NCBI GenBank assembly: GCA_963682055.1
Contig: OY821742.1
Location: forward strand, 22,446,560-22,510,559
Direction: 5' to 3'
Length of the DNA stretch: 64,000 nucleotides
From: Primula veris
Taxonomy: Eukaryota > Streptophyta > Magnoliopsida > Ericales > Primulaceae
The translations under genes and the position numbers were made by a program. Below, piece by piece: positions 10,012-21,300 of the stretch (the stretch's first letter is position 1; each line of letters begins with the position of its first letter). The notes below the pieces were generated by a model. That model did not search any database. It was given only the letters and a program-made list of their open reading frames with translations, and had not been told where the DNA came from.

Positions 10012-12381
10012 CGCTACAAGAAACCGGTGAATTGCAGATAATTTTTTATTGACTAACCTAAAAATGTCTCTAAATTGTAAATTGGACTTTTATTTTACAG
10101 ATTTTGACCACTTTTATATATTTACAGATTTTCTATAATACATATCGCTCCAGCAGATTTTCTAAAATACAATATTAGTTTACAGAATTTTCTCACGAGC
10201 AGATTATCTAAAATAAATAATTTCTAAAAAAAATTTCTCTATTTCCATATAATTTTATATCTAAATTTTATATTTCCAACAAGTACTCTTTATAAATTTA
10301 TAAGACACTTCGATAGGTTCGCGCAGAAAAAAACATGAACGTTTTACGCTTGAAAAAAACATGAATTATTTTACGGTTACTGTTTTTTAAAATCAACATT
10401 TTATGCTTGTTCAAAAATATTGTAAAATTTACACTTGAATATATTTTTGGTGTTTAATTATTTATTTGACATTTTATTGGGTACTAATGTCAAATAAATA
10501 CAAAAATATATAAATCGTCAAATTCTACAAAAATAAACAAACATTTTACAAAAATACCCAAAGATTTTAAAAAAATTAACCCAGAAAAATTTAATCGAAA
10601 AAGTAAAACATACAGTATATTAAATTCTACGATGCTTGTGTATTTGAATCTATGTTGTAATATCAAATGTGTAATGTAGAAATAAATGGAGCTGTTCAAG
10701 GAGAGTTGATGGCAGGAATGGTTAGTTTTTACCGTATCGAAAAGCAATAAATGAAAACACAAGTACTGAATGGAAATAAATAATTTTATTTTTCACAAAA
10801 GGAATATAATTACAACTCCTGAGTCATACAGAATTTTAAATTATACAAATTAAATTCCAGACAGATTTAATATAAATTATTAAACTATTGGACTGAATTG
10901 TAATTGTTTAAAATTGTCAGATAGAATAGTATAATTACTAAACTGCTGGACTGTTTAACAATTAAAAGAAACTGCCAGGCAGAATAGTATGATTACTAAG
11001 CTGCTGGACTGTTTCTGTAAATACTGGAAATTAATTACAGAATTGAAATATTACAGAATTGGAAATGACTGAATTGAAATTACATAAAGTAAAGGTACTG
11101 GAAAGTAAATACAGAAAAATTAAACAGTATAGGAAAATAAAGTACATAATGTAAACAGTACTGAAATGTAAATACAGAAAATAAAGGTACTGAAATATAA
11201 ATACAGAAAAGAAAAGACGAGCCAACTGCTGAGAGTTTTCTTTAAACAATATTTTCCGAACCACCTTGATGTTTCTGGTTCTAGGGACTTTATTCCCAAT
11301 GTACAACGTCTGTCACTAAGTGGCTCGCGTGGAAACCGCAGTATGCTGTGTTGTGTGTTTCTGAATTGTGTGTTTGAAGGAGAGGAAGAGGGCTGTCTTT
11401 TATAGGCTTTTCTGAAACCGCAGCCATTAATAATCATTTAATTCTGAGAGTTACACCCCCAGAATCCGCCCATTCAATTTCTGAAACTGCAGCACTCAAT
11501 CTGTAATTTATTCTCATTGAATGCTGGCGTTTCAATTTGCTGAAAACTCTAGGGACTACTTTTGTATTTTATACAAAACTTCATTTTCAGATTTGACCCA
11601 AGATCCAAGACATTCCCCAAATACCAAGCCCGAGGCCCGAGGCCCGAGTCCCGAGACCCGAGCGAGCGCACGCGTGTGTGGTACACACTAATACACTTAT
11701 GTGTATGTGGACATGATAGTTTAACAACTACATGGGTTGGACTTGTATATATATTGTAAAATTAACTCTTAATTCTCTAATATGGGATAACCCTCAATGG
11801 TTTTCCATTTTTTATTCTATTTTCCAGCATTAAGGTTTTCCCTTCTTACGAGAACCTAACTTTGAAGCCGATTAATATTCTCACCTATTCTCTGAATAGG
11901 TCATGCGATATACCGTTACGAAGCTCGTCACACGAGCTACTGAAATGCGTTGAGTACGACATTAACAACTCTGTGTTGTCACATGTATTATCGACTCGAA
12001 GTTGCTCATGTGATCATTCGAAACACCCATGTATAAAACATGTTTTTCCAACAGGAATTGCTACAATATTTTTATACATTCAAAATTATTGTAAGACATT
12101 TTCGTTAAAGTGCTTACAACAACTCTTGTATGGCTCAATTTTTGAACAAATGTTGTATTTTACAAAACATGTGGTGTTTACAAAGACAATCTCATATAAG
12201 CACACAATTTAAAATTTTATCTCCGAATATATTTTAACAAAATTTAGTTTTCATGTTATGTTCTTATAGTAATGTATACGCGGACACACTTTTCATATTT
12301 TGTGGTCTATAATATTAGATTTGCAGACAAAAAAATTATTTTGTCACTAATAATTTGTCTCTAAATCCTAAATTTTTAGTG
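10012..12381. mobile_element. Possible degraded CACTA-type transposon hosting a solo LTR
   Basis: The left end CGCTACAAGAAA differs by one base from the usual CACTACAAGAAA end of plant CACTA elements, and the right end reads TTTTTAGTG. Flanking triplets are CGA and TGA. No transposase is present. The evidence is terminal motifs only, so an accidental pairing is possible. Confidence 0.3.
10720..12053 (-). repeat. Solo LTR of the Tork-type copia family
   Basis: The 1334-bp repeat matches the LTR at 62675-64000 along its length. It ends TTTTTCCAACA and is flanked by GGAAT at 10715-10719 and 12054-12058, a 5-bp TSD. Its first bases are eroded (expected TGTTGG). A minus-strand TATA box CCTATAAAAG lies at 11397-11406. 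It contains a tandem unit (about 10915 and 10972) with CAGAATAGTAT and GCTGGACTGTTT, also present in the other two copies. Confidence 0.87.
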
Positions 12382-13228
12382 TGATCATATGTTTGTTAGC
12401 ACTCGATATCCCATAGTGTAGCATATTTTTTTTTCTTGAAATATTATTTTGAGTTGAACCAATATTCAATTGAGGTGCAATTGTAATATGTTTTGATGAT
12501 AACAAACGAATTTTTTTAATTTTACAACGAGAAAAATTGTACTAACATTTACATCTGGTTTACTACAATGTGAATATTAATGTGAATATCAATTTATACA
12601 ATGTGAATATTAATTAAGGAAATGGAGAAATATGAATATTAATCAAGGAAATGGAGAAATGGAATAAAATATTACAATACTGAATTTACAGCATGTAACC
12701 GGATAACTAAGAAGTAACCACTTAATTGATATAATCAGTTGAACTAGTAACCAGTTATACACTCATAAATATGAAAAGTGCAAAGGTGTCTGAATGCGAC
12801 TTTTTAAAATATGAAGATGATTCAAGAAGCTGTTCAAATTTAATTGATATAATCTATGAACATCTCCTTCACTTAAAACGACATTTATTCAACGAAATAT
12901 TCATTCTAGAAAGTATCAACTTCGACAAGGCTAACAGCCCAATTCAACCGGTTATGTCAGATCTGACCAGTTATTTTGAACTATATTTTGAAATTCAAAT
13001 TTGAAGATTAAGCACACTTAGGTCATCCTCCATTAGTGTCAATAGATTCTTAGAGGTCAGAAAAAAGACACCATCCTATTCTCATTTTATTATTTAAAGG
13101 CTAGATAAATTGTAAATATATTCGTCGATTCGAAGCCTTCAACATCAACATCGACTTAATCGTCTCATCCTTTTAATTTAGCCATCTCAGAAAATCAGAT
13201 CATACATTATATTTTATTGAGACAAAAA
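12059..13228. other. Intergenic
   Basis: AT-rich, no gene recognised. A small tandem repeat with unit GAATATTAATTAAGGAAATG and its variant lies at about 12606-12660. A 77-codon open frame at 12771-13004 shows no recognisable family. Confidence 0.5.
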
Positions 13229-14194
13229 TGACGGAGGTTAAAAATTAGGTTTAGGAGCTTGCTGCAATTGTAGTACATACGGCCTGACACCTAGCAATGA
13301 AGACGGATTTAATGAGCATTTAGTGACCCCGTCGAGGGGAGCAGATAGGGTTCTGAACCCGCTTTTCTCGCCGAGTAGCTTATCAGCGAGATATCCTTTA
13401 AAAGATACTCATGTATCTAAGATAATTAATCAGATATTCCACGAAAGAAAGAAGACACCAAATCTATATAGACATATCTCATAAGGATAGGGCCAAACCC
13501 TCAAAGATACATTCCTTGAGCATAAAGGAAAGCATATCCGACAGCAAGACTAAAGCTAGGCGAGAAACCAATGCCAGAGCCTACTTGCCAAGGGATATTC
13601 AACTATCCGAAGGGATGAAGCCATAAGATCAACGCCTCCGAAGGCTAACGAAAGAGACATGGTCTCTCGGAAGAGCTCCTCTCGTGAGTGAGGAGAAGCG
13701 GAGTGGCCCCTTCTGACTAGCCAAGTCGGTGAAAAGTTACAGGAGATATGGCAAGATATATCTCAGCATGGCATTAGGAAGATGAAAGATATAATGAAGA
13801 TGTGATTGGTAAGATCATACCAATCATGATAGATACTCCCAAGATCGCCTCCACCACTAATATAAGGGGCTCATAATCCAAGAAGGAGATCATCTAAACT
13901 CATATGAACGCAGACATACACTTAATTATCGGGTACTACTAACCCTACTTACATTCAATAGATATTTACATTCACTAGCAAAACCCTAAGAGTTTTAACC
14001 TTCTCACTGCTCCGTTAGGCGGATGAGGTTAAATGATGGTAAAACCACCAAGTTCCTGTTGATCTTACCTATTTATGCGCAGGTCATAAAGAGTTATCAA
14101 GAAGTCCGGGGCAAACCCTAGAGATGAGCTATCTCATTGGCTCATAGCCTGTGAGTGGAGTTCACGCACTAGATCTAAAATTCAAGGTCTATCA
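13229..14194 (+). repeat. 5' LTR of the Tat-lineage gypsy element
   Basis: The 966-bp repeat starts TGACGGAGG and ends AAGGTCTATCA and has a partner at 24291-25130. A TATA-like AATATAAGGGG lies near 13858, in the position expected for the element's promoter. It retains about 120 bp (around 13490-13605) that the 3' copy has lost. The flank is A-rich, giving a possible AAAA TSD. Confidence 0.85.
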
Positions 14195-14309
14195 AATAGC
14201 ACTGTTAACAGGAAAGATCCATAGTTAAAAGTATGAATTCACTCTGCTAAAGAATTAAGCACGACCGATTCAAAGAATGTGAATCATTGACTTACTGATC
14301 TTTCCTCAA

Positions 14310-16192
14310 ATGGCCGGAAAGACACCAAGTCAAGCAGAGAAGAACCACCCTAAAGAGCATGTCACACCCATCACAGTGACGAAGGCTCTCATCACCCCTC
14401 AAGAATTCTCCATCCTTGCCGATGGGTTGTCTGCCTCTTCCTCGGAAACCAAGTCCCTTAGGCGCACCGAGCACGAGCACTATGAAGAACTCAAAGTGGC
14501 CGCATGCCAGAGAATGATCAACTCAGTGGAAGCCTCCTCGTGAAGCCGTAGTACTCTCATGAAAACTAAATGCAAGAGGAAGTCTGCTTTCCTCCCCAGG
14601 CACACCAATGAGGAAGCATAATCCATCGGTAGGTATATCAAAGACTTGAGGTTCAGTTTTGAAATAAAAATGGAAAACCCCAAACTGCGGTATGCGATCA
14701 CACGAGAAGATATTTGCATGCTCAAGAAGGACTTTGACAAATTCACCGAGTTACTCGACAATTTGTACCAGAATCCCCTTCCTCGTTAAAGCAAAAGTTC
14801 GAAGGACTGGCTGGGAATGGATATTACATCTCGTCCGTGAGCGATAACGAGAGGGCACCACCCCATCACCGCAAGAACCACATAGATGAAGATAAAGATG
14901 GGGTCCCCCAGGGGGAAGATGGACCCTAAATAGCATAATGACCTAGCGGTCCGAGAAATACCACGAGGAGACACCCTTTTCTTGAAGAAGAAGAGCCCTC
15001 GATGAGACACCCTCTCTTCGAGAGAGGAGAACTATCATCGACTCCACTGAAAAGATCAGAGAGATGCTGAGGTACAAGACCCGAATAGGTTCGGACATAA
15101 GAGACTATATAAGAACAAGTCCATCTACCCCACTGTCGCAGAAAATCAGGGACGCTTACCGACCAAGAGGCTATAAAAGGCCTATCCTCAACACCTATGA
15201 AGGAACCTATTATCCCATCATGCACCTGGACCACTTCCGAGGAGTCATGGTTGAATGGTCCGAAGAACGGGATTGGCTCGCTAAGGTTTTACCCACCACT
15301 CTCGGGGAAGCCGATATAGATTAGAAAAGAACACTGCCAAACGGATACATCCGGTGTTGGGACAACCTAATGAGTGCCTTCCTCGATCGGTCTGAGATAA
15401 GCGTAAGGAAAAATCCGGAGGCTGAGCAGCTCCTTCGCATTCGTATGGAAGAAGGAAAATCCATGAGCTCCTACTACAAACGGTTCTGGGACATGTATCA
15501 TAAAATCGAGAGCTACCCGGTAAACATAGCAATCTCCGCCTTCAGATAGGGTCATCTCTTGGAACACCCAACCAAGCTTGGCATTGTCGCCATACATCCG
15601 AGAACCTGGGCAAAGGTGGAATGCATGGCCGAGAAGCAAGAGAATCGAGAAGAGGAGCTGGACACCTTGGCTTTCGAAAGGAAAGCCATGACCCCCGCCA
15701 AGAGATCCAAAGAATCGAGATCTTACTCAAGAGCTAGAGACAATCAAATGATAAACCAAGTCTCTAAGGAGCCCCACTCTGGAGCACGAGAGGACAGGCC
15801 CACACCTCTGTCATTCGAGCTGAATAGGGAGGTATGGGTGCTGTTGAAAGACATCAAAGATAAAGAATGGTTCAAATAACCACCTTTCATCAGAATCACG
15901 ACCCTCCCAAGGAAACTAGGTACTACGCCTTCCACTGAGCAAAAGGCCATATGATGGGTCATTGTAAGAGCTAATTTAACAGACTCGAAGAGTGGGCAAA
16001 GAAAGGGTACCTAGATGAGTACATCTGGGAGAAGGTCCCAAAGGAAGTTCAATAAGTGGAAAATATCAAGGAAGAAGACATGAGCAAAGGGCTCATAGAA
16101 GTGATACACCACTTCCCCCGAAAGCACGGAAAAGCGAAAGGGTCATCCTCCGGACTGAATCTCATCAGGGACAGGTCACAGTACGAGGGGAA
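14310..16192 (+). pseudogene. Tat-lineage gypsy gag remnant
   Basis: Short plus-strand frames resemble a Tat/Retand-type gag: an N-terminal frame at 14310-14543, the capsid start (KRPILNTYEGTYYPIMHLDH, 15064-15324), its continuation with SYYKRFWDMYHKI (15330-15550), a Lys/Arg-rich part (15559-15879) and a ruined zinc-finger-like segment with GHMMGHC (about 15950). Stops and frameshifts separate them. Gag would form the particle core. I could not find a convincing primer-binding site after the LTR. Confidence 0.65.
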
Positions 16193-16569
16193 GTGGTGAC
16201 TCACAAAAGGAGAGTGGCCTCCGCTGATCGAGGGTTAGAGACACCTCCTATCATTTTCTCTGACAAGTACTTGGACGGGTTAAACCCTTCACATACCGAC
16301 CCCCTAATTATCAAAGCTATGATCGATGGATACTACATCGAAAGGATACTCTTAGACCAGGGAAGCACTATAAACGTCATGTATGGGAGCATGTTCAGAA
16401 GGTTCAAGATTCAAGAGGAAGACTTAACGATCTCTGACACACCCCTCTATGGGTTCAGCTCTGAAATGGTGAACCCTCTCGGAAGCCTGGTCCTACCGGC
16501 AAAGCGGGAAAGATGGAAAGGGCAACATAGTTCGGCATCGTTGATATGAACTCCCCCCACAATGAGATA
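16193..16569 (+). pseudogene. Tat-lineage aspartic protease, cut by an insertion
   Basis: The frame carries FSDKYLDGLNPSHTDPLIIKA, then LLDQGSTINVMY, which corresponds to the protease active site (the catalytic Asp is kept), then PLYGFSSEMVNPLGS. After a frameshift the expected FGIVDMNSPHNEI block follows and stops exactly where a SIRE-like LTR begins at 16570. Reverse transcriptase does not resume on the other side, so the element lacks its catalytic pol. Confidence 0.75.
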
Positions 16570-17781
16570 TGTTGGCCCGGGTGCGGTTAACCTTAGAGGG
16601 GGGGGGGGGTGAATAAGGTTTTGGCGATTTTCGCCTAATTAAAATTCTATGCAACTAACCACCCAACTTATGCAATTCTAAGCTTAAGCGTTTTAACAAG
16701 AGTTAATAAATTGCTAAAATAACTAAACGCAAGCAATAAATAAGCAAGAAAATAAGTTGCGGAAAGTAAAAGTAAGGGAAGAAAATGACACCGTGATTTA
16801 TAGAGGTTCGGCAAACGCGCCTACGTTCTTTCCTCGGTACTACCGAGTATTTCACTAAAATGTTTCTTCCGGATTTTACAAACCCTATCGAGCTCAATCG
16901 ACCGATTGGCTCACCCTCTACCCGAGGTTCCTACTCTTGATACAAGTGCAAGAGAACACGACTACGAGTCTATGACTCCCCCTCAATTTATGAGTACCCG
17001 AATGAAAAGACCTAGAGCTTTTAAGCTTCACTTGCTTACAAAGCCTCTACCCGATCACTCGCTCACAATTGAGTTTATAAAACACTCGATACAATTTTTG
17101 TTACAAAACGTAACTACACTCACTATTCTAATTGCTTCTTAAAAAGATAATTGGTGAGTTGTTGATGATGATCGAGCTTGAATCTCTTTCTCTTTGATTT
17201 TCTTCTTTCTCGAATATATATACACCAAAATGGTGATATTAGGGTTTTTAATTGAGAGAGGTTTTAGGATGATTGATAGTGTAATTGGTTGTCTTTTCGG
17301 AGAGAGATTTGGATGGTTATATATGCCAAAAACTGTTTTTCTGGGTTATGACCGTTGTAAGTGGTTGAGGGTTTTTAACAGCTATTTTCCAGAATAAGCT
17401 GAAAAGCTGTTTTCGAAAACTGCAGAAAACGATCGGTCGTTTCTGAAAAACGATCGGTCGTATATTCGACCTGCTCACTGGAAGAATTCTGTACAAAAAC
17501 GATCGGTCGTTTGTGTACACTCGATCGGTCGTCTGTTCTTCTGGCAGTTTTTCGGTCTTCTACGAAAGCCCATAACTCCTTCGTTTTAGCTCCGATTCTG
17601 GTTCCGCTTGAACCTGTAGCTTCGTTTTTCCGAGCTCTATCTTTCTGGTGTGCTGCAATTTACAAATTCTATTTTTGGAAGAAACAAGCATTATATCATC
17701 GAAATAGAGAAATCGTAAAATCATTAAAAAACATAATCAAAGTTATAATCAAAATCAATTATTGAACCCCATGGTTCAACA
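16570..17781 (-). repeat. 3' LTR of a SIRE-like copia derivative
   Basis: The 1212-bp LTR starts TGTTGGCCC and ends GGTTCAACA, inverted termini of this family. A G12 tract lies at 16598-16609. Four CGATCGGTCG palindromes lie at 17429, 17450, 17499 and 17521. On the inner side a polypurine tract (minus strand AAAATGGGGGAGATT, 17782-17795) proves it is the 3' LTR of a minus-strand element. Confidence 0.9.
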
Positions 17782-17795
17782 ATCTCCCCCATTTT
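17782..17795 (-). promoter_or_regulatory. Polypurine tract of the gag-only SIRE element
   Basis: The minus strand reads AAAATGGGGGAGATT immediately before the LTR end, the expected priming site for plus-strand DNA synthesis. Confidence 0.7.
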
Positions 17796-18045
17796 GATTA
17801 TGACAAAATAATGATGATTTTACAAGAAAAATATCTCCTCCATTTTAACAAAGCGCATTAACTCTAAATATATCATTTTTCTCCCCCTTTGGCATTATCA
17901 AAATGCAATCAAGAAAAAAAATATGGGGTTTTGTGAAGGGTTTTTAAAGAAAAACCAAAATATGAAAAATGTAATTATGATGCATATACCCGACCCAACT
18001 AATCACATATATGTAAATACTAAGGATTAGAGTATACCGCGCTCG

Positions 18046-20280
18046 CTAATGGCATTTGCATTGAGCGTTGCCGATTCCAAATAGGTGGTACCACTTGTTG
18101 GTATGCCTTCCACCTTTGTCGATTAATGGCACTTCATTGTGGATGGTGGAGTCGATCTTATGGACTTCCACGGCTTTTGCCGGTGTTGCCAACCATTTGT
18201 TGATTTTCTCCTTTTGGATGGAAATACCTACAACACAAGATTTGCCTTTTTGTCCCCAATTTCTTTTGGGGCCGACATTGTTAGTGGCTCGGGTCTTTAC
18301 TACCCATTTCAAATCGCTTCTACTAACATGGAAACGATAAGGGCATCTAGAAGAAATATGCTCATTTCTACTACAATGCACACAATGCTTAGACTTTTTA
18401 GTATAACGATAGTTATACGTAGTTTTGGAAAGGTTTTTCGGAGCATCCGGTTTGGTTTGAAAACCTACACCTTTCCTATCATTAAAAGATTTTTGAAAAA
18501 TCTTGGAAGTGCTCCTTTTGGTAAAAACAACCTCTTGTTTAGGCGGAGTAGGAGTTTTAGAAATATTAGAGGCTTTGACGAAGCGGGTTTTGTTAGAAGT
18601 AGAACCAATGCAATCAAAACCTAAACCGCTCTTATCATTGACATCTTTTTGACAACTCAAAATGTTATCTAAAACAGTTTTTCCTTTAGAAAACTTTGAG
18701 ATTGTTAAATTAAGTTTTTCAATGGAAATGACAAGATCGTTGTTTTTAGTTTTCAACGATTCATTCTCGGTTTCTAAAACCTTGACCTTGTCATTTAAGT
18801 TAAAAGCATGAGAACTTAAAACCTTGTTTTTGCTTTTAACTTTATCGAAAGCATCCTTTAACTCTTCAAAATTTTCTAATAAATCGCAATCTAAAGAAGA
18901 TGGTTTTGAAAGATTTTTAGCAAGTCTAGACATCTCATTTTTAAGAAAATTGATCTCGGTTTGTAAAGACTCGTTTTGAATGATGAGATCATTGTTTTTA
19001 TCTTTCAAGTCTTCCTTTTCGTCATTTATATCACTTAAAGAGAATGACGATTTAGGAATAGACTCATTTTCATTTTTATCTCTTTTTAAAGATCTTATTT
19101 CTTCATTGAGAGAAGAATTTATCTTTTTAAGAGATTTGACCTTCTCTACAAGCTTAGGAACTTTTTCGGAATAAATTCCACACATATGAATTAATTCATC
19201 ATGGGAGAATTCTTTTACCTCATCGTTGTCACTATCGCTTGAGTGGTCACTTTCGCTTGAAGACGATTGGTTAGGCTCATTGTTGTCTTCCATGGCCATA
19301 TAGCAACCAAGATGCGCGACTTCATCTTGGTCGGAGCTATCGCTAGAGCTTGAATCGAATATCTTCTTCTTGGCTTTGCTCTTGCGATTCTTTAGGCAAT
19401 CTCTCGCCATGTGTCCTTCCTTGCCACATGTATAGCAAACAAAATCGTTAGAATAAATTGAATTATTTGACGATTTACCTTTATGTTTGCGGTGGTCTTT
19501 TAGCTTGAGTATTTCCTTGACGATTCGAATGATTTGAATTGAATTTTCGTCGTCATTGGATAGCTCATTGCTTTCGTCACAAGTCGTTCCTTTGAAAGCT
19601 ATCTCCCTCCTTTTTGAGATTGGCTTGTGACTATTGAGGGTGATCTCGTGAGTAATGAGTGAACCCGTCAATGCATCAAGAGAGTATGTGTTCATGTCGT
19701 GCGCCTCTTGAATTGCGGTGACCTTCGGTTCCCATTCCTTCGGCAAGCTCCGAATCACCTTAGAGACCATTTCCTTACAAGATAAATGCTTACCAAGAGA
19801 TGTTAATCCGTTAGTAATAGTAGTAAATCTAGCAAGCATATCGGAAATGGTTTCACCCTCGCTCATTTTAAAAAGTTCATAATCGTGCACTAGAATTTGG
19901 AGTTTGCAATCTTTAACTTGGTTAGTGCCCTCATGCATAACTACTAACTTATCCCACATACCCTTAGCGGCTTTACAAGCGGAAATTTTGTTGTACTCGT
20001 TAGGAGAAACTGCACAAACAATAGCATACATCGCTTTGGCGTTTGTAGAGTAGGCTTCTAGTTGAGCGTTATCTAGGTCCTCTACGGGGATTTGGTCCTC
20101 GCTATTTTCGGATGTAGGTGCGGAGTATCCTACTTTTATAGTCATCCAAAGTCTAACATTATAGCTTTGGAGAAACATGCTCATCCTATCTTTCCAATAT
20201 GAAAAATTTAGTCCATCAAAATATGGAGGTGTATTGGGTGATGAAGCTATGCCGGATTTTACAAACCCTATCGAGCTCAA
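18046..20280 (-). CDS. SIRE-lineage copia Gag, 744 residues, uninterrupted
   Basis: This is the longest reading frame in the window. Residues 19-215 form the copia gag region (WDKLVVMHEGTNQVKD near 109, IRSLPKEWEPKVTAIQEAHD near 177). A CCHC knuckle (CYTCGKEGHMARDC) spans 282-295, Ser/Asp-rich acidic stretches follow at 309-350, a long coiled-coil region covers about 376-530, and a second CCHC (CVHCSRNEHISSRC) lies at 633-646. The protein would package retroelement RNA. No protease, integrase or RT follows; about 250 bp separate its stop from the polypurine tract. The first ten residues are encoded by LTR sequence, so the start codon was supplied by a deletion joining LTR to gag. Whether it is expressed is unknown. 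Confidence 0.88.
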   Translation of the reverse strand: MSSIGFVKSGIASSPNTPPYFDGLNFSYWKDRMSMFLQSYNVRLWMTIKVGYSAPTSENSEDQIPVEDLDNAQLEAYSTNAKAMYAIVCAVSPNEYNKISACKAAKGMWDKLVVMHEGTNQVKDCKLQILVHDYELFKMSEGETISDMLARFTTITNGLTSLGKHLSCKEMVSKVIRSLPKEWEPKVTAIQEAHDMNTYSLDALTGSLITHEITLNSHKPISKRREIAFKGTTCDESNELSNDDENSIQIIRIVKEILKLKDHRKHKGKSSNNSIYSNDFVCYTCGKEGHMARDCLKNRKSKAKKKIFDSSSSDSSDQDEVAHLGCYMAMEDNNEPNQSSSSESDHSSDSDNDEVKEFSHDELIHMCGIYSEKVPKLVEKVKSLKKINSSLNEEIRSLKRDKNENESIPKSSFSLSDINDEKEDLKDKNNDLIIQNESLQTEINFLKNEMSRLAKNLSKPSSLDCDLLENFEELKDAFDKVKSKNKVLSSHAFNLNDKVKVLETENESLKTKNNDLVISIEKLNLTISKFSKGKTVLDNILSCQKDVNDKSGLGFDCIGSTSNKTRFVKASNISKTPTPPKQEVVFTKRSTSKIFQKSFNDRKGVGFQTKPDAPKNLSKTTYNYRYTKKSKHCVHCSRNEHISSRCPYRFHVSRSDLKWVVKTRATNNVGPKRNWGQKGKSCVVGISIQKEKINKWLATPAKAVEVHKIDSTIHNEVPLIDKGGRHTNKWYHLFGIGNAQCKCH

Positions 20281-20374
20281 TCGACCGATTGGCTCACCCT
20301 CTACCCGAGGTTCCTACTCTTGATACAAGTGCAAGAGAACACGACTACGAGTCTACGACTCCCCCTCAATTTAT
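20252..20374 (-). repeat. 123-bp internal fragment of the 5' LTR of the gag-only element
   Basis: It matches 16869-16991 with a single mismatch. Both ends are breakpoints: on one side it runs straight into gag, on the other into Tat-element sequence. The primer-binding site and both ends of this LTR are lost. Confidence 0.88.
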
Positions 20375-21300
20375 TGGTGGGGTGAGAGAGGGCAGTGGCC
20401 TACGAAATAAGGGCAGTGGCCTCGACATAGCACCAGCAGATCAAGTTCTATAACGGAGGAAATATAGAGATAATATGGGGAGTAAAACTCCTGTCAAGAA
20501 GAGAGATGATTATAGAAACAAGAGGAAAAGCTTCAATGGAAACAAGGTACACGCCATACCTTAAGGGAGAAGAAAAGGTCGAGGAGATTAGCCTAGAGGC
20601 TAAGAAAGAAACTACCCCTTCGGGTAAGCGAAGCCTAGACGAGATCTCGAAAGAGTAAAACCCGATAAATAGCGGCCAATTCAGGTCTGGCCCTGACATG
20701 CTACAATTCCATCCATGAGTTTAGAGTGTTTAGTTTTCATTTCGTATTTATTTTTAGAGTGTTAGTTTCGTTTTAAAGGAGAGGTTGTGCCCCTCGGACA
20801 CCTTTTGTGTTAGGAGAAGAAAAAGAGAAAGTTGTAACTTATTCAGAAATCAATAAAAGTCGCTTTCTCTAAGAATTTTTATTTCGCTAATCATAAAAGA
20901 AAAGATCTCAAAAACAGATAGGAACTAATCCCTCCCAAGAGCTCCCCTCTGATTTGGGGGAAATGGAAGGGAAGGAAGCAAGCAAGCTAATGATAAAAGC
21001 AAACAAAATGAAGGCAAATAAAAAGGAGAAACCAAAGAAAAAAAATACTTAGCATAACAGAAAATTGTTCAAAAGCAAAACAAAAAAGGGCCATGCAGTG
21101 CCAAAAAATATCAACCCCTATGCAAAGGGGGAAACAAAATAAGAAAAAGAGAAACTAGCAGGATTGGCCAGGGGATGAGGGAGCCAAGACAGACTCATTT
21201 TCTGAAATAACCTCCTCGACGGTAGGAGGATCTCTCTCATAGGGAAATGACACATCAAGGAATCGACGGTTCTCCTGTGGAGTCTCGGTCCAGACTAGCT
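20375..21300 (+). other. Internal Tat-element sequence without recognisable RT or integrase
   Basis: Short plus-strand frames (for example around 20570-20660, rich in Glu/Lys) look like the acidic linker that follows protease in Tat elements. No RT, RNase H or integrase motif was found. A purine-rich stretch (20930-21160) follows. Confidence 0.45.

Noticed and set aside
11031..11437. Overlapping minus-strand frames with PRTRNIKVVRKILFK
   Set aside because: The same frames recur in all three copies of the Tork LTR and reflect LTR sequence, not a gene.
12771..13004. 77-codon open frame on the plus strand
   Set aside because: No recognisable motif, AT-rich composition and no neighbouring exon; likely chance.
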